From Streptomyces sp. Je 1-332 (GTDB lineage: Bacteria; Actinomycetota; Actinomycetes; Streptomycetales; Streptomycetaceae): 64,000 nucleotides of DNA. Within the stretch, counting starts at the first letter, position 1, and every line of letters starts with the position of its first letter. The notes under the pieces are model-generated. The model did not search any database, had not been told where the DNA came from, and worked only from the letters and a program-made list of their open reading frames with translations. The stretch lies in NCBI RefSeq assembly GCF_040730185.1, contig NZ_CP160402.1, positions 5,084,001 through 5,148,000 of the forward strand, written 5' to 3'. The position numbers were made by a program, and so were the translations under genes. Positions 44,216 to 52,987 of this stretch are shown one piece after another.

Positions 44216-44307
44216 ATGCCTGTGCGGCGGCACCAACTGCCGGGTGACAGTGGCCGGGACGTCCAGGCCGCAGGTGCCCCGCAGCCCCTGCCAGGAGGCG
44301 AGGCCGT

Positions 44308-45933
44308 ATGACGACCCGCATCCTCCCCGCCGTGGGGGACATGGACGCGGCCCGCGCGCTGTCGACGCTGACGGGACAGCTGCCGGACGCCGAACCCGCC
44401 CTGCCCGTCGCAGACTCCACCGCCCTGCTCGACCACCTGGCAAGACTCGCCGCGGAGTCACTCGACGAGCTCCCCGAAGTCGTCCTCATCCATGAGCGCA
44501 TCGGCCCCGTCCCCGCCCTGGACCTGATCCGCGACCTCGTACTCCGCTTCCCCGCGGTAGGCGTCATCCTCATCACCGCCGACACCAGCCCCGCCCTCCT
44601 CACCGCCGCGATGGACTCCGGCGCCCGCGGCATCGTCGGCTTCCCCCTCGCGTACGACGCGCTCGCCGAGCGGGTGCACGCGGCGGCCGCCTGGTCGGCG
44701 GGGATGCGCAGGCACCTGGGCAGCGCCGGCATAGAGCTCTACGCCGGGCCGGGGGAGACCCAGGGCGGCGGCCACGTCGTCGCGGTCAGCGGGGCCAAGG
44801 GAGGCGTGGGAACCACCCTCGCCACCGTCCAACTCGCCCTCGCGGCAAAGGCGTCCGGCCGCAGCGTCGCCCTCCTCGACCTGGATCTCCAGGCCGGCGA
44901 CGTCTCCTCGTACCTGGACGTGCAGTTCCGCCGTTCCATCGCCGACCTCGCGTCGATCACCGACATCACCCCCCGCGTCCTCCAGGACGCCGTCTACACC
45001 CACGAGACCGGCATCGGCCTCCTCCTGGCCCCCGGCGAGGGCGAGCGGGGCGAGGAGATCACCGACCGGGTGGCCCGTCAGACGCTCAGCGCCCTGCGCA
45101 GCCGCTACGACGTCGTGCTCGTCGACTGCGGTACGTACGTCACCGGGGCGAGCGCGGCGGCGATCGAACTCGCCGACCAGGCGATCCTCCTCGTTACCCC
45201 GGACGTCGTCTCCGTACGCGCCGCCAAGCGCATGGTGCGCCTGTGGGACCGCCTCCAGATCCGCAAGGCGGAGGAGACGCTCACCGTCGTCAACCGCCAC
45301 GGCAAGGGCGCGGAGATCCAGCCCTCCCTGGTGGAAAGGGTGACGGGGACACGCGTGGCCCGCACCACCGTGCCCGCGAACTTCAAGGAACTACAGGGCG
45401 CGGTCGACGCGGGTCGGATGCAGGACCTGGACAGCAAGTCCTCGGTGAAGCAGGCGCTGTGGGCGCTGGCGGGCGAGCTGGGCCTGGTGGACCCGGAGGC
45501 GGCGTCCACCGGGCCCAAACGGCTGACGCTCCGCAAGCGGGCCACAGCCGCACACCAGAACGACCGGGGCGCCGTAACCCTGGAGTTCGCCGGGATGTTC
45601 CCGCTGCTGCTCGCCGTGATGGGCCTCCTGTGGCAGTGCGCGCTGTACGGCTACACCTTCTCCCTGGCGGGCAACGCGGCGGACGAGGCCGCGCGTGCGG
45701 CGACGGCGGCGTACGCGGTGGGGGAGGGCGGCGCGGCGGCATGCGAGGCCGCGGCGAAGGAGCACCTGCCGTCGGCGTGGCAGGGCGCGGAGGTGGCCTG
45801 CACAGACGAGGGAACGGTGTGGAAGGCCCACGTGGACGCGGACGTACCGCTGTTCTTCCCCGGGGTCGACGCGGGGTGGAGCGTGAGCGGGGAGGCGGGC
45901 GCGGCGAAGGAGGGCGAGGACGGCGATGGGTAA
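44308..45933 (+). CDS. TadZ/CpaE ATPase fused to a TadE minor pilin
   Basis: A 541-aa fusion. Residues 1-130 form a response-receiver-like domain. Residues 155-395 form a MinD/ParA-like CpaE (TadZ) ATPase with deviant Walker A SGAKGGVGTT (161-170) and VVLVDCGTY. After a linker, residues 418-541 are a complete TadE pseudopilin: DRGAVTLEFAGMFPLLLAVM with a prepilin-type site G421|A422 and Glu at +5, then a helix and an extracellular domain with two cysteines. TadZ marks the pilus site; TadE is a minor pilin. The frame is continuous with no stop. Cleavage at G421 would free the pilin. AGGAGG precedes the ATG. Confidence 0.88.
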   Translation: MTTRILPAVGDMDAARALSTLTGQLPDAEPALPVADSTALLDHLARLAAESLDELPEVVLIHERIGPVPALDLIRDLVLRFPAVGVILITADTSPALLTAAMDSGARGIVGFPLAYDALAERVHAAAAWSAGMRRHLGSAGIELYAGPGETQGGGHVVAVSGAKGGVGTTLATVQLALAAKASGRSVALLDLDLQAGDVSSYLDVQFRRSIADLASITDITPRVLQDAVYTHETGIGLLLAPGEGERGEEITDRVARQTLSALRSRYDVVLVDCGTYVTGASAAAIELADQAILLVTPDVVSVRAAKRMVRLWDRLQIRKAEETLTVVNRHGKGAEIQPSLVERVTGTRVARTTVPANFKELQGAVDAGRMQDLDSKSSVKQALWALAGELGLVDPEAASTGPKRLTLRKRATAAHQNDRGAVTLEFAGMFPLLLAVMGLLWQCALYGYTFSLAGNAADEAARAATAAYAVGEGGAAACEAAAKEHLPSAWQGAEVACTDEGTVWKAHVDADVPLFFPGVDAGWSVSGEAGAAKEGEDGDG

Positions 45934-46426
45934 CCCGGCAGCGCCGCGTACCGCCGGACACCGGCTCCGCCGAGTCCGCCCGCAAACGCCGGCCGGGCTG
46001 AACCACCGACGCCGAAGCGTTCGGCGCCCGCAGAGCCAGGAGCGGACCCGGCACCCCCTGCGAAAGAGAACGCGCCTCGACGACGACCGAGGCGTATCCA
46101 TGCTCGAATTCGCCGGCTTCCTCCCCATCCTGCTCCTCATCGGCCTGGCCGCCATCCAACTGGGCCTCGTCGGTTACGCGGTGAATCAGGCGGGATCAGG
46201 CGCCCGCGCCGCGGCACGCGTCGCCTCCCAGGGTGAGGGCGGCGAGGCGGCGGGCCTCGCGGCGATGGACGGAAGCCTCGACGCCGGGGTCGTCATCAGC
46301 GGGGGCGGCGCCACGACGACGGCGGACGTCACCGTCCAAGTCCCCACACTGCTCCCCTTTGTGGACGGATGGTCCGTCACGAAGTCGGCGACCATGCCCA
46401 ACGACGATGACGAAGACGGGAGCTGA
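45926..46426 (+). CDS. Second TadE-like minor pilin with long basic leader
   Basis: A 166-aa protein. The first 56 residues are strongly basic (RRSVRRPQSQERTRHPLRKR). DRGVSMLEFAGFLPILLLIG follows, with a prepilin-type cleavage site G56|V57 and Glu at +5, then one membrane helix and an extracellular domain. Leaders of Tad pilins are usually far shorter. The start overlaps the end of the fusion gene, so both are coupled. It is probably a minor pilin, or a TadF-like partner. Confidence 0.83.
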   Translation: MGNPAAPRTAGHRLRRVRPQTPAGLNHRRRSVRRPQSQERTRHPLRKRTRLDDDRGVSMLEFAGFLPILLLIGLAAIQLGLVGYAVNQAGSGARAAARVASQGEGGEAAGLAAMDGSLDAGVVISGGGATTTADVTVQVPTLLPFVDGWSVTKSATMPNDDDEDGS

Positions 46427-46436
46427 GAGAGAACAG

Positions 46437-47795
46437 ATGAGCCTCCGCGACCGCATAGCGACCCCGAACGACCACGGCAAGGGAAACGACCCCAGCCGCG
46501 ACGACAGCCTCGTGGCCGTCTACCGCTCCAAGCTCCTGGAAGAGATCGACCTCGCCGAGATGTCGTCCCTCACCACGGCGGACCGCCGCGTCCGCCTCGA
46601 ACGCGTCATGGGCCACATCATCAGCCGCGAGGGCCCCGTCCTCTCGACCTCGGAGCGCTCCCAGCTCATCCGCCGCGTCGTGGACGAGGCCCTGGGACTC
46701 GGCGTACTGGAACCGCTCCTCGCCGACGCCTCCATCACGGAGATCATGGTCAACGGCCCCGACTCGATCTTCGTCGAGCGCGCCGGACGCGTCGAACAGC
46801 TCCCCCTCCGCTTCGCGTCGAACGACCAGCTCATGCAGACCATCGAACGCATCGTCTCCACGGTCAACCGCCGCGTCGACGAGTCGAACCCGATGGTCGA
46901 CGCGCGCCTGCCCACCGGCGAGCGCGTGAACGTGATCATCCCGCCACTGGCCCTCACCGGCGCGACGCTCACCATCCGCCGCTTCCCGCGCGCGTACACG
47001 CTGCACGAGCTGATCGGCCTCGGCTCGCTCGACGAGCACATGCTGCTCCTGCTCTCCGCCTTCGTACGGGCCCGCTTCAACATCATCGTCAGCGGCGGAA
47101 CGGGCTCCGGAAAGACGACGCTCCTCAACGCCCTCTCCGGCCTCCTCCCCGCCCACGAACGCATCATCACCATCGAGGACTCGGCCGAACTGCAACTCCA
47201 GCAGGACCACGTGATCCGCCTCGAATCCCGGCCCCCGAACGTCGAGGGCAAGGGCCAGATCACCATCCGCGACCTGGTCCGCAACAGCCTCCGTATGCGC
47301 CCCGACCGCATCATCGTCGGCGAGGTCCGAGGCGGCGAGACCCTCGACATGCTGCAAGCCATGTCGACGGGCCACGACGGTTCCCTCGCCACGGTCCACG
47401 CGAACACGGCGGAGGACGCCCTGATGCGCCTGCAGACCCTCGGATCGATGTCGGAGGTGCAGATCCCCTTCGAGGCGCTGAAGGACCAGATCAACTCGGC
47501 GGTGGACGTGGTCGTTCAGCTGGCCAGGCACGCGGAAGGCTCCCGCAAGGTCGCCGAGATCGTCCTGCTCGTCTCGCACGGCCGCGAACAGTTCCGCATC
47601 GCCCCGGCGACCCGCTTCGTGCCGCACCAGCCGGGCGGCAACGGCCTGGACCGCCGCGTGCACGGCTACTTCGAGCATCTGCCGCTTCCGCGCTCCGTCG
47701 CCGAGCGGCTGTACGTCGCGGGAGAGCCGGTGCCGCCCGGTTTCGGCGTGGCCCAGGCCATCGACGTACTGAACACGAGAGAGGCCATCGGCTGA
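46437..47795 (+). CDS. tadA: TadA/CpaF pilus ATPase
   Basis: A 452-aa secretion ATPase of the CpaF/TadA type. Walker A is SGGTGSGKTTLLNAL, the Asp box is ITIEDSAELQL, Walker B is IVGEVRGGETLDML, and the His box is GSLATVHANT. It forms a hexamer at the inner face of the membrane that powers pilus assembly. The start follows the TadE stop by ten bases, and the stop overlaps the tadB start by one base (TGATG). Confidence 0.94.
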   Translation: MSLRDRIATPNDHGKGNDPSRDDSLVAVYRSKLLEEIDLAEMSSLTTADRRVRLERVMGHIISREGPVLSTSERSQLIRRVVDEALGLGVLEPLLADASITEIMVNGPDSIFVERAGRVEQLPLRFASNDQLMQTIERIVSTVNRRVDESNPMVDARLPTGERVNVIIPPLALTGATLTIRRFPRAYTLHELIGLGSLDEHMLLLLSAFVRARFNIIVSGGTGSGKTTLLNALSGLLPAHERIITIEDSAELQLQQDHVIRLESRPPNVEGKGQITIRDLVRNSLRMRPDRIIVGEVRGGETLDMLQAMSTGHDGSLATVHANTAEDALMRLQTLGSMSEVQIPFEALKDQINSAVDVVVQLARHAEGSRKVAEIVLLVSHGREQFRIAPATRFVPHQPGGNGLDRRVHGYFEHLPLPRSVAERLYVAGEPVPPGFGVAQAIDVLNTREAIG

Positions 47796-48739
47796 TGGAG
47801 AACCAAGCCGCCCTCCTGGCCCTGGGCGCCACGATCCTGACGGGCACGCTCGCCGTCGCGGGAGTCCACGCGTACGCGTCCGGCCGTGCCCAGCGCCAGG
47901 CCCTGGTCGACCGCCTGGCGATCGGCCCCGGCACCGGGAGCGGCTCGGGCCGCGGCAGGCGCTTCGGCGCGGTCGACCGCCGTCTGCGCCGTACCCGCCT
48001 GGGCCGCTCCATCCACCTGCGCCTCTCGGCGACGGGCCTCGACCTGACAACGGGCGAGTTCTTCGTCTACGTCGTGGCCGTCGTCGCCGCGCTCTGGCTG
48101 ATGGCGGCGGCCACACTGGCCCCCTTCTTCGGCCCGATCGCGGGCCTGGTGGCGGTCTGGAGTGCGGTGGTCTTCCTCAACTGGCAACGCCAGAAGCGCA
48201 TTGAGGCGTTCATCAACCAACTCCCCGACGTGGCCCGCATCCTGGCGAACGCCACGGCGGCGGGCCTGGCCCTGCGCACCTCACTGGCGATGGCGGCGGA
48301 GGAGCTGGAAGCGCCGGCGGGCGAGGAACTCTCCATGGTGGCCGACCAGTTGACGCTGGGCCGCTCGATCGACGACACGCTGGGCGAACTGGCGCAGCGC
48401 CTCCCGTCCCGCGAACTGATCGTCCTCGTGACGACCCTGGTCCTCTCCAACAAGGCGGGCGGCTCGGTGGTGAACTCCCTGCGCAACCTCACGCAGACCC
48501 TGGAAGACCGCAAGGAGACGCGACGCGAGGTCCGCACGATGCTCTCGGAGGTCCACGCGACGGCGTTCACCGTCCCACTCCTGGGCCTCGGCTCGCTGCT
48601 CCTCATCAACTCCTCCAACGAAGGCGCGCTGGCGAGGGTGACAGGCTCCCCGATGGGCCAGATGCTGATCCTGATCTCACTCGGCCTGTACGCGGTGGGC
48701 TTCTTCGTGATCAGGCGCCTCGGCAAGATCGAAGTGTAG
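47795..48739 (+). CDS. tadB: TadB inner-membrane platform protein
   Basis: A 314-aa protein with the type II secretion F domain (about residues 130-270, INQLPDVARILANATAAGLA, LRNLTQTLEDRKETRREV) and about four membrane helices. It pairs with TadC to couple the TadA motor to pilin extraction. Its start overlaps tadA by one base. Confidence 0.92.
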   Translation: MENQAALLALGATILTGTLAVAGVHAYASGRAQRQALVDRLAIGPGTGSGSGRGRRFGAVDRRLRRTRLGRSIHLRLSATGLDLTTGEFFVYVVAVVAALWLMAAATLAPFFGPIAGLVAVWSAVVFLNWQRQKRIEAFINQLPDVARILANATAAGLALRTSLAMAAEELEAPAGEELSMVADQLTLGRSIDDTLGELAQRLPSRELIVLVTTLVLSNKAGGSVVNSLRNLTQTLEDRKETRREVRTMLSEVHATAFTVPLLGLGSLLLINSSNEGALARVTGSPMGQMLILISLGLYAVGFFVIRRLGKIEV

Positions 48740-48751
48740 GGAGCGGTCGAC

Positions 48752-49642
48752 GTGTTCGGTCTGGCGATGGCGGCCGTGATGGGCCTGGCGGTGGCGGGGG
48801 TGTGCCAGGGCATCCGCATGTACCGGGCGGAGGCGAAACTCCCCTCGGACCTGGCGATCGCCCTGGAGGTGGGCGCCACCCGCGTCTCGACGGCGGGCTC
48901 GGCGGTGGACCGCCTCGGCATACGCTTCGCGCCGCTGGTCCTGCGCCTGATGGGCCCGAAACGCGTGGACGCCAAGCGCCGCAAGATAGACATGGCAGGC
49001 AACCCCGGAGGCCTGACGATCGACCGCTACGCGGCACGCAGAGCGGTGTACGGCATCTTCGGCACGGTCATGGCCCTGGTCTTCCTCACCAACGGCTCAT
49101 CCCTCTTCGGCCTCCTGACCTTCGCCTTCGGAGTGACGGCGGCGGACGGACTGATCTGGCAGGCGATACGGGAACGCCGCGAGGTCATCGACCGCACCCT
49201 GCCGGACTTCCTGGACGTCCTCGCGGTGGTGGTCTCGGCGGGCCTCGGCTTCCGCCAGGCCCTAGACCGCGTGGCGGAACGCTACGAGGGCCCCTGGGCG
49301 GACGAACTCCGCATCACCCTCCGCCAGATGGACATGGGAGTGAGCCGCCGCCAGGCCTTCGACGAACTACGCCGCAGAAACGCCTCCGAACAGGTCTCCC
49401 AGTTCGTCTCGGCGCTCCAGCAGGGCGAGGAACTGGGCTCACCGATCGCGGACACCCTGATCCAACTGGCAACGGACATGCGCCGCACGGACGCCCAGAA
49501 CTCCCGCCGCAGGGCGGCGAAAACGATCCCCAAGGCAACGATGGTGACGCTGGTGTTCATGCTTCCGGCCACGATGATCCTGATCGCGGCGGGGATGTTT
49601 CTCGGTTCGGGTTCGGACTTCGGCTCGATCCTGGGGAAGTGA
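48752..49642 (+). CDS. tadC: TadC inner-membrane platform protein
   Basis: A 296-aa GspF-family protein: LPDFLDVLAVVVSAGLGFRQ, DELRRRNASEQVSQFVSALQ, SRRRAAKTIPKATMVTLVFM. It has about four membrane helices and is the partner of TadB. The GTG at 48752 follows GGGAG, 13 bases after the tadB stop. Confidence 0.91.
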   Translation: MFGLAMAAVMGLAVAGVCQGIRMYRAEAKLPSDLAIALEVGATRVSTAGSAVDRLGIRFAPLVLRLMGPKRVDAKRRKIDMAGNPGGLTIDRYAARRAVYGIFGTVMALVFLTNGSSLFGLLTFAFGVTAADGLIWQAIRERREVIDRTLPDFLDVLAVVVSAGLGFRQALDRVAERYEGPWADELRITLRQMDMGVSRRQAFDELRRRNASEQVSQFVSALQQGEELGSPIADTLIQLATDMRRTDAQNSRRRAAKTIPKATMVTLVFMLPATMILIAAGMFLGSGSDFGSILGK

Positions 49643-49649
49643 GGACGCC

Positions 49650-49916
49650 ATGACCGGCTCGCAGAGCGGCGGGACGATCGCTGGTATCAAGCCACTGCAC
49701 CAAACCCCTTCGCGCCTGCAACCAAATATGGGACAGTCGCCCGGAGGGTGGGAGGGTTGCGATGCCCCCGGGGATGGCCCCAGTCGAGCCCTGCTAGCCC
49801 AACCACCCTTTGCAAAAGGCGAGTTCACGGTATTCACGGGAGGGGAAGTCGTGAAACGCAAGGAACCACCACCGGCCCCACCAAGGACCTCCACCGCACA
49901 CCCCCGGGGTGCGTGA
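49650..49916 (+). CDS. Doubtful small ORF between tadC and flp
   Basis: An 88-aa Pro/Gly-rich frame whose ATG lies seven bases after the tadC stop with GAGG upstream. It has no membrane segment or motif, and its codon use is not convincingly coding. The 445-bp stretch to flp is lower in GC than the tad genes and may instead hold the promoter of the pilin gene, whose product is needed in large amounts. Confidence 0.25.
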   Translation: MTGSQSGGTIAGIKPLHQTPSRLQPNMGQSPGGWEGCDAPGDGPSRALLAQPPFAKGEFTVFTGGEVVKRKEPPPAPPRTSTAHPRGA

Positions 49917-50087
49917 TGACCTCGCCCCCGGGGAAGAGAACTCGCCAACTTCCGCGTAACAGAAGGCATTGGTTGCGGAGAGTGGCTGTTGGGTCACAAG
50001 ATCTCGCGTACGTTGCCTATGACGACAGCGGCGTCGGAAGTGGTTGCGCCAGCAGTGCGGGTATCGGGTGGGAGAGAAGGGGCCGTC

Positions 50088-50306
50088 GTGCTGAAGGATC
50101 GCGTACTCAGAGTCTGGATCGACTGGACGGTGACCGTTGCTTCCCGGGTTCGGGGGAAGGGGCGGGATGCGGGGGCTGGGTTTGTGGAGTATGCGGGGTT
50201 GATGATTTTGATCGCGGGGATCTATACGTTGATCGACAGTCTGGCCCTGGACAACAAGATCTCCACGGCCATTGGCAACGCTGTGGGCGACGTAATCGGC
50301 GGGTGA
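50088..50306 (+). CDS. flp: Flp-type major pilin
   Basis: A 72-aa pilin. A basic leader (SRVRGKGRDAG) ends at a prepilin site G29|A30, followed by AGFVEYAGLMILIAGIYTLI with Glu at +5 and Tyr at +6, the Flp signature. The mature protein is one hydrophobic helix plus a short tail of about 20 residues. The GTG at 50088 is chosen for AAGGGG upstream and for normal Flp length; in-frame ATGs further up lack ribosome sites. No prepilin peptidase gene lies in the window. Confidence 0.85.
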   Translation: MLKDRVLRVWIDWTVTVASRVRGKGRDAGAGFVEYAGLMILIAGIYTLIDSLALDNKISTAIGNAVGDVIGG

Positions 50307-50914
50307 CACCCCGCCCCTCCCTGCGAAGCGATCGCGGGCAGACTCTCCCCATCTACATCTGGATGACGGGGATTCTGCTTTTCGTTGCGTTCGCCTTCTT
50401 TGCGTTCGCTCAAGCGGCTTCGGCGCGTAACGGCGCGCAATCGGCGGCCGACGCGGCAGCGTTGGCTGCTGCGCAGGACTCCAGGGATGAGCTGGTCGAT
50501 GGACTGGGTCAGGCCATCGGTGACGGCGACGCTTGGCTCGACTGGTTGGACGGCGACAAGTTCACCGGTGACGGGGCCCAAGGGGCGGCTGACGCGTTGG
50601 CCGCTGATAACGACTCGGCCGTAACTGGCTTTGGTCCGGAGGAAGTGAGCGGATTTCCGGGCTACCGGGTCGAGATCGAGACCAATTACACCGTAGGCGA
50701 TTCGATCATCCCCGGTACGGAGTCCCAACACGCCAAGGCGTCGGCGACCGCGGTCATCAAGCCGCGCTGCGGCATCACCCCTGCTTCTGACCCGGAGAAA
50801 GAGGTGGAGTTCGAGTGTGACGGCGGAGCTTCCTTCGAGATCGATCCTGACGACTTCGATCTAGAGGATCTGCCGGACGCATCTGCTCTCTTCTCCGTGC
50901 ATCTGGCCGACTGA
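50303..50914 (+). CDS. TadG-like pilus assembly protein
   Basis: A 203-aa protein. The N-terminus DRGQTLPIYIWMTGILLFVA plus FAQAASARNGAQSAADAAAL matches the TadE/TadG-like family (putative Flp pilus-assembly domain). The C-terminal half is acidic, with cysteines in PRCGITP and FECDGG. There is no von Willebrand domain, so it is shorter than classical TadG. The GTG overlaps the flp stop by four bases (GTGA). Codon use here is less GC-biased than in tadABC. Confidence 0.82.
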   Translation: MTPRPSLRSDRGQTLPIYIWMTGILLFVAFAFFAFAQAASARNGAQSAADAAALAAAQDSRDELVDGLGQAIGDGDAWLDWLDGDKFTGDGAQGAADALAADNDSAVTGFGPEEVSGFPGYRVEIETNYTVGDSIIPGTESQHAKASATAVIKPRCGITPASDPEKEVEFECDGGASFEIDPDDFDLEDLPDASALFSVHLAD

Positions 50915-50947
50915 CACAGCGATCGACGAAAGAAGGAAGCCGTAGCG

Positions 50948-51544
50948 ATGAACATTCGGCGCACCATGAAGACTCGCAGGGCGATGACCGCTGTGGCGTT
51001 CACTACTGGGCTGGTCCTCACGGTCGCTGGCTGCGGCGGTGGTGGGGGCGACGACAAGTCCGACCAGGACTCCAAGCCTTCCGCGCCGGCAAAGAGTGAC
51101 GACGGTGGGGGTGAGAAGAAGGAGTCGCAGGCTCCCCCAGCCGACGAGGCGCTTGCCGAATCCAAGGGGGACGGGGTGACGCTGGTAATCAACTCTGCCA
51201 AGCGTGATGAGGGCGGCTTCCTTACCGTCGCAGGCAAGGTGACGAACACCTCTGGTGGTCTGTGGACCGGAGGCCAATGGCGCGGAGATGAGAAGGAGTT
51301 GCAGAAGAATGGCGGCTCCATTGCTGGTGCCAGCCTCGTGGACGAACAGGGGAAGAAGCGGTACCTGGTCCTGCGAGACACCTCTGGGCGCTGCCTCTGC
51401 ACCAAGTTCGAAGGCGGCATCGACTCGGGGAACACCGTCGACTGGTTCGCGCAGTTCCCCGCCCCTCCGGAGGGGACGAACAAGTTGACGTTCCAAGTGG
51501 GCGGGATGGCCCCCGCTGCCATCGAACTCTCCGAGGGCGAGTGA
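50948..51544 (+). CDS. Lipoprotein of the Tad locus
   Basis: A 198-aa lipoprotein with signal peptide and lipobox LTVAGC (lipidated Cys near residue 28). A Gly/Asp/Ser/Lys linker of about 50 residues follows, then a beta-rich domain (GVTLVINSAKRDEGGFLTVA, KVTNTSGGLW). The domain resembles DUF4352-type or immunoglobulin-like modules. AAGGAAG lies upstream. It is placed between tadG-like and OmpA-like genes, so it may anchor the fibre at the membrane. Confidence 0.78.
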   Translation: MNIRRTMKTRRAMTAVAFTTGLVLTVAGCGGGGGDDKSDQDSKPSAPAKSDDGGGEKKESQAPPADEALAESKGDGVTLVINSAKRDEGGFLTVAGKVTNTSGGLWTGGQWRGDEKELQKNGGSIAGASLVDEQGKKRYLVLRDTSGRCLCTKFEGGIDSGNTVDWFAQFPAPPEGTNKLTFQVGGMAPAAIELSEGE

Positions 51545-51547
51545 CCC

Positions 51548-52198
51548 ATGGGCCACCCACGATCACGCACCCTCACGACAGCCACCGCCACCCTCACGGC
51601 CCTGGTCCTCCTGACCGTCACGCCCGCATCCGCCGACGACGAAGACCCCAGCGCCCCCCCGGGCAGCACCACCACATCCCCGCCCCCCGAGGTCGACTCC
51701 AACAGCCCGGGTCTGAAGCTCGCCGACGGTGCGACCCTCGCCCCGGCGAAGGTCCTGGACATCAAGTCCGTGGTCGAGGACCTCGGCGGCGAGGAACGCC
51801 GCGAGGACACCAACACCGACGTCAAGTTCGCACTGCAGGCAGAGGTCCTGTTCCCCAAGGACAGCAACAAGCTGAATCCGGAGGCGAACGCCCGTATCAA
51901 GGCGATCGCGGAGGAGGCCAAGGCGCAGAAGGCGACGAACGTCAGGGTGTTCGGCTTCACGGACAACCTCGGCTCGTACAGCCACGGCAAGACCCTGTCC
52001 CGCAAGCGCGCGGAAGCGGTGCACGACAAGCTTGCGAGCTACCTGGGCCCCGAAGTCACCTACTCCGTACGCGGCTACAGCGAGGACTATCCGATCGCGG
52101 ACAACACCTCCGAGCAGGGCCGCAAGAAGAACCGCCGAGTCGAGGTCACGTTCCCGCGAGGAACGGCAGGAGGCGCCGAAACGGGCAAGCAGAGCTAG
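51548..52198 (+). CDS. Secreted OmpA-family peptidoglycan-binding protein
   Basis: A 216-aa protein with a signal peptide (ending near TPASA). A Pro/Ser/Thr linker is followed by an OmpA C-terminal domain (about residues 95-205): LFPKDSNKLNPEAN, VFGFTDNLGS, LSRKRAEAVHDKL and GRKKNRRVEV, where the Asp and Arg contact diaminopimelate. It starts three bases after the lipoprotein stop. It probably fixes the pilus base to the cell wall. Confidence 0.86.
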   Translation: MGHPRSRTLTTATATLTALVLLTVTPASADDEDPSAPPGSTTTSPPPEVDSNSPGLKLADGATLAPAKVLDIKSVVEDLGGEERREDTNTDVKFALQAEVLFPKDSNKLNPEANARIKAIAEEAKAQKATNVRVFGFTDNLGSYSHGKTLSRKRAEAVHDKLASYLGPEVTYSVRGYSEDYPIADNTSEQGRKKNRRVEVTFPRGTAGGAETGKQS

Positions 52199-52243
52199 GC
52201 GCGGGCCTTGCCCCTGACGCCGGCCCGCGAACCACAATGGCCC

Positions 52244-52987
52244 ATGGACGGCAAGAACAACGATCACACGAAGCCCAGCCAGCCCAGTGAGCCCAGCAAG
52301 AGCGAGTGGAAGAGGATCCGGGAGGGGCTGCGCTTCGGGCAGGTCTTCACCGGAACGGTGGTCCGCGTCCCCAAGCCCGGCGCGATCGGACTCTTCGTGG
52401 ACATCGGGCTCCCGGTGGGCGGCTTCGTCGACGTCCTGCTCCTGCCGACGGCAGCGGAGGCCTGGCCCGCCGAAGGCACGGTCACCAGCTTCGAGGTGTG
52501 GTGGGCGGCCCCGGATCGGGCGCAGATCCGCCTGAAGCCGCTCGAACCGGCATACCTGAACGAGGACTTCGACGACCTCGTGGCGAGACTGCGCCCCGGC
52601 TGGCCCTCCCTGGCAGGGCAGCCCATGGACTACATGGAGCGGATGATCGAAACCCTGAAACGGGAGTTCGGCGCCGAAGACGGAAGCTTCCTGCTCCGTC
52701 TGCGGTGCGACCTGACCTGGGACCGTTCGGCCTTCACCCGCCTGGAACGGGCCATGCGAGCCGTCTGCGCACACTTCCAGCCGACATCCCAGCTCGACCG
52801 ATGGCTGGCCGAGGGCTTCTACGAGATCGCGATCGCTGTGCCGGAGTGGACCGCGCACCCCGACTTCCCGCGCCCGACCCCCGCCGCCTACTACGAGGAC
52901 TGCCTGGAACGCATCCGCGACCTGGCCGACTGGTTCTTCAGGGGCGAGTCCTCGTACCTGGAAGGGCATGTCTGGGCCGATCTATAA
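52244..52987 (+). CDS. S1-like domain protein of unknown function
   Basis: A 247-aa protein. Residues 22-80 (LRFGQVFTGTVVRVPKPGAI, then FVDIGLPVGGFVDVLLLP) look like an S1/OB nucleic-acid-binding fold. The remaining 165 residues hold a second module of the kind seen in streptomycete immunity-type or SMI1-neighbour proteins, without a clear motif. The ATG at 52244 is chosen because MDGKNNDH begins a polar, disordered leader. It probably does not belong to the pilus operon. Confidence 0.7.
   Translation: MDGKNNDHTKPSQPSEPSKSEWKRIREGLRFGQVFTGTVVRVPKPGAIGLFVDIGLPVGGFVDVLLLPTAAEAWPAEGTVTSFEVWWAAPDRAQIRLKPLEPAYLNEDFDDLVARLRPGWPSLAGQPMDYMERMIETLKREFGAEDGSFLLRLRCDLTWDRSAFTRLERAMRAVCAHFQPTSQLDRWLAEGFYEIAIAVPEWTAHPDFPRPTPAAYYEDCLERIRDLADWFFRGESSYLEGHVWADL

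Noticed and set aside
44308..45933. TadZ-TadE fusion as a frameshift artefact
   Set aside because: The linker is in one frame with normal codon bias, and the following gene overlaps properly, so the fusion is taken as real unless resequencing shows otherwise.
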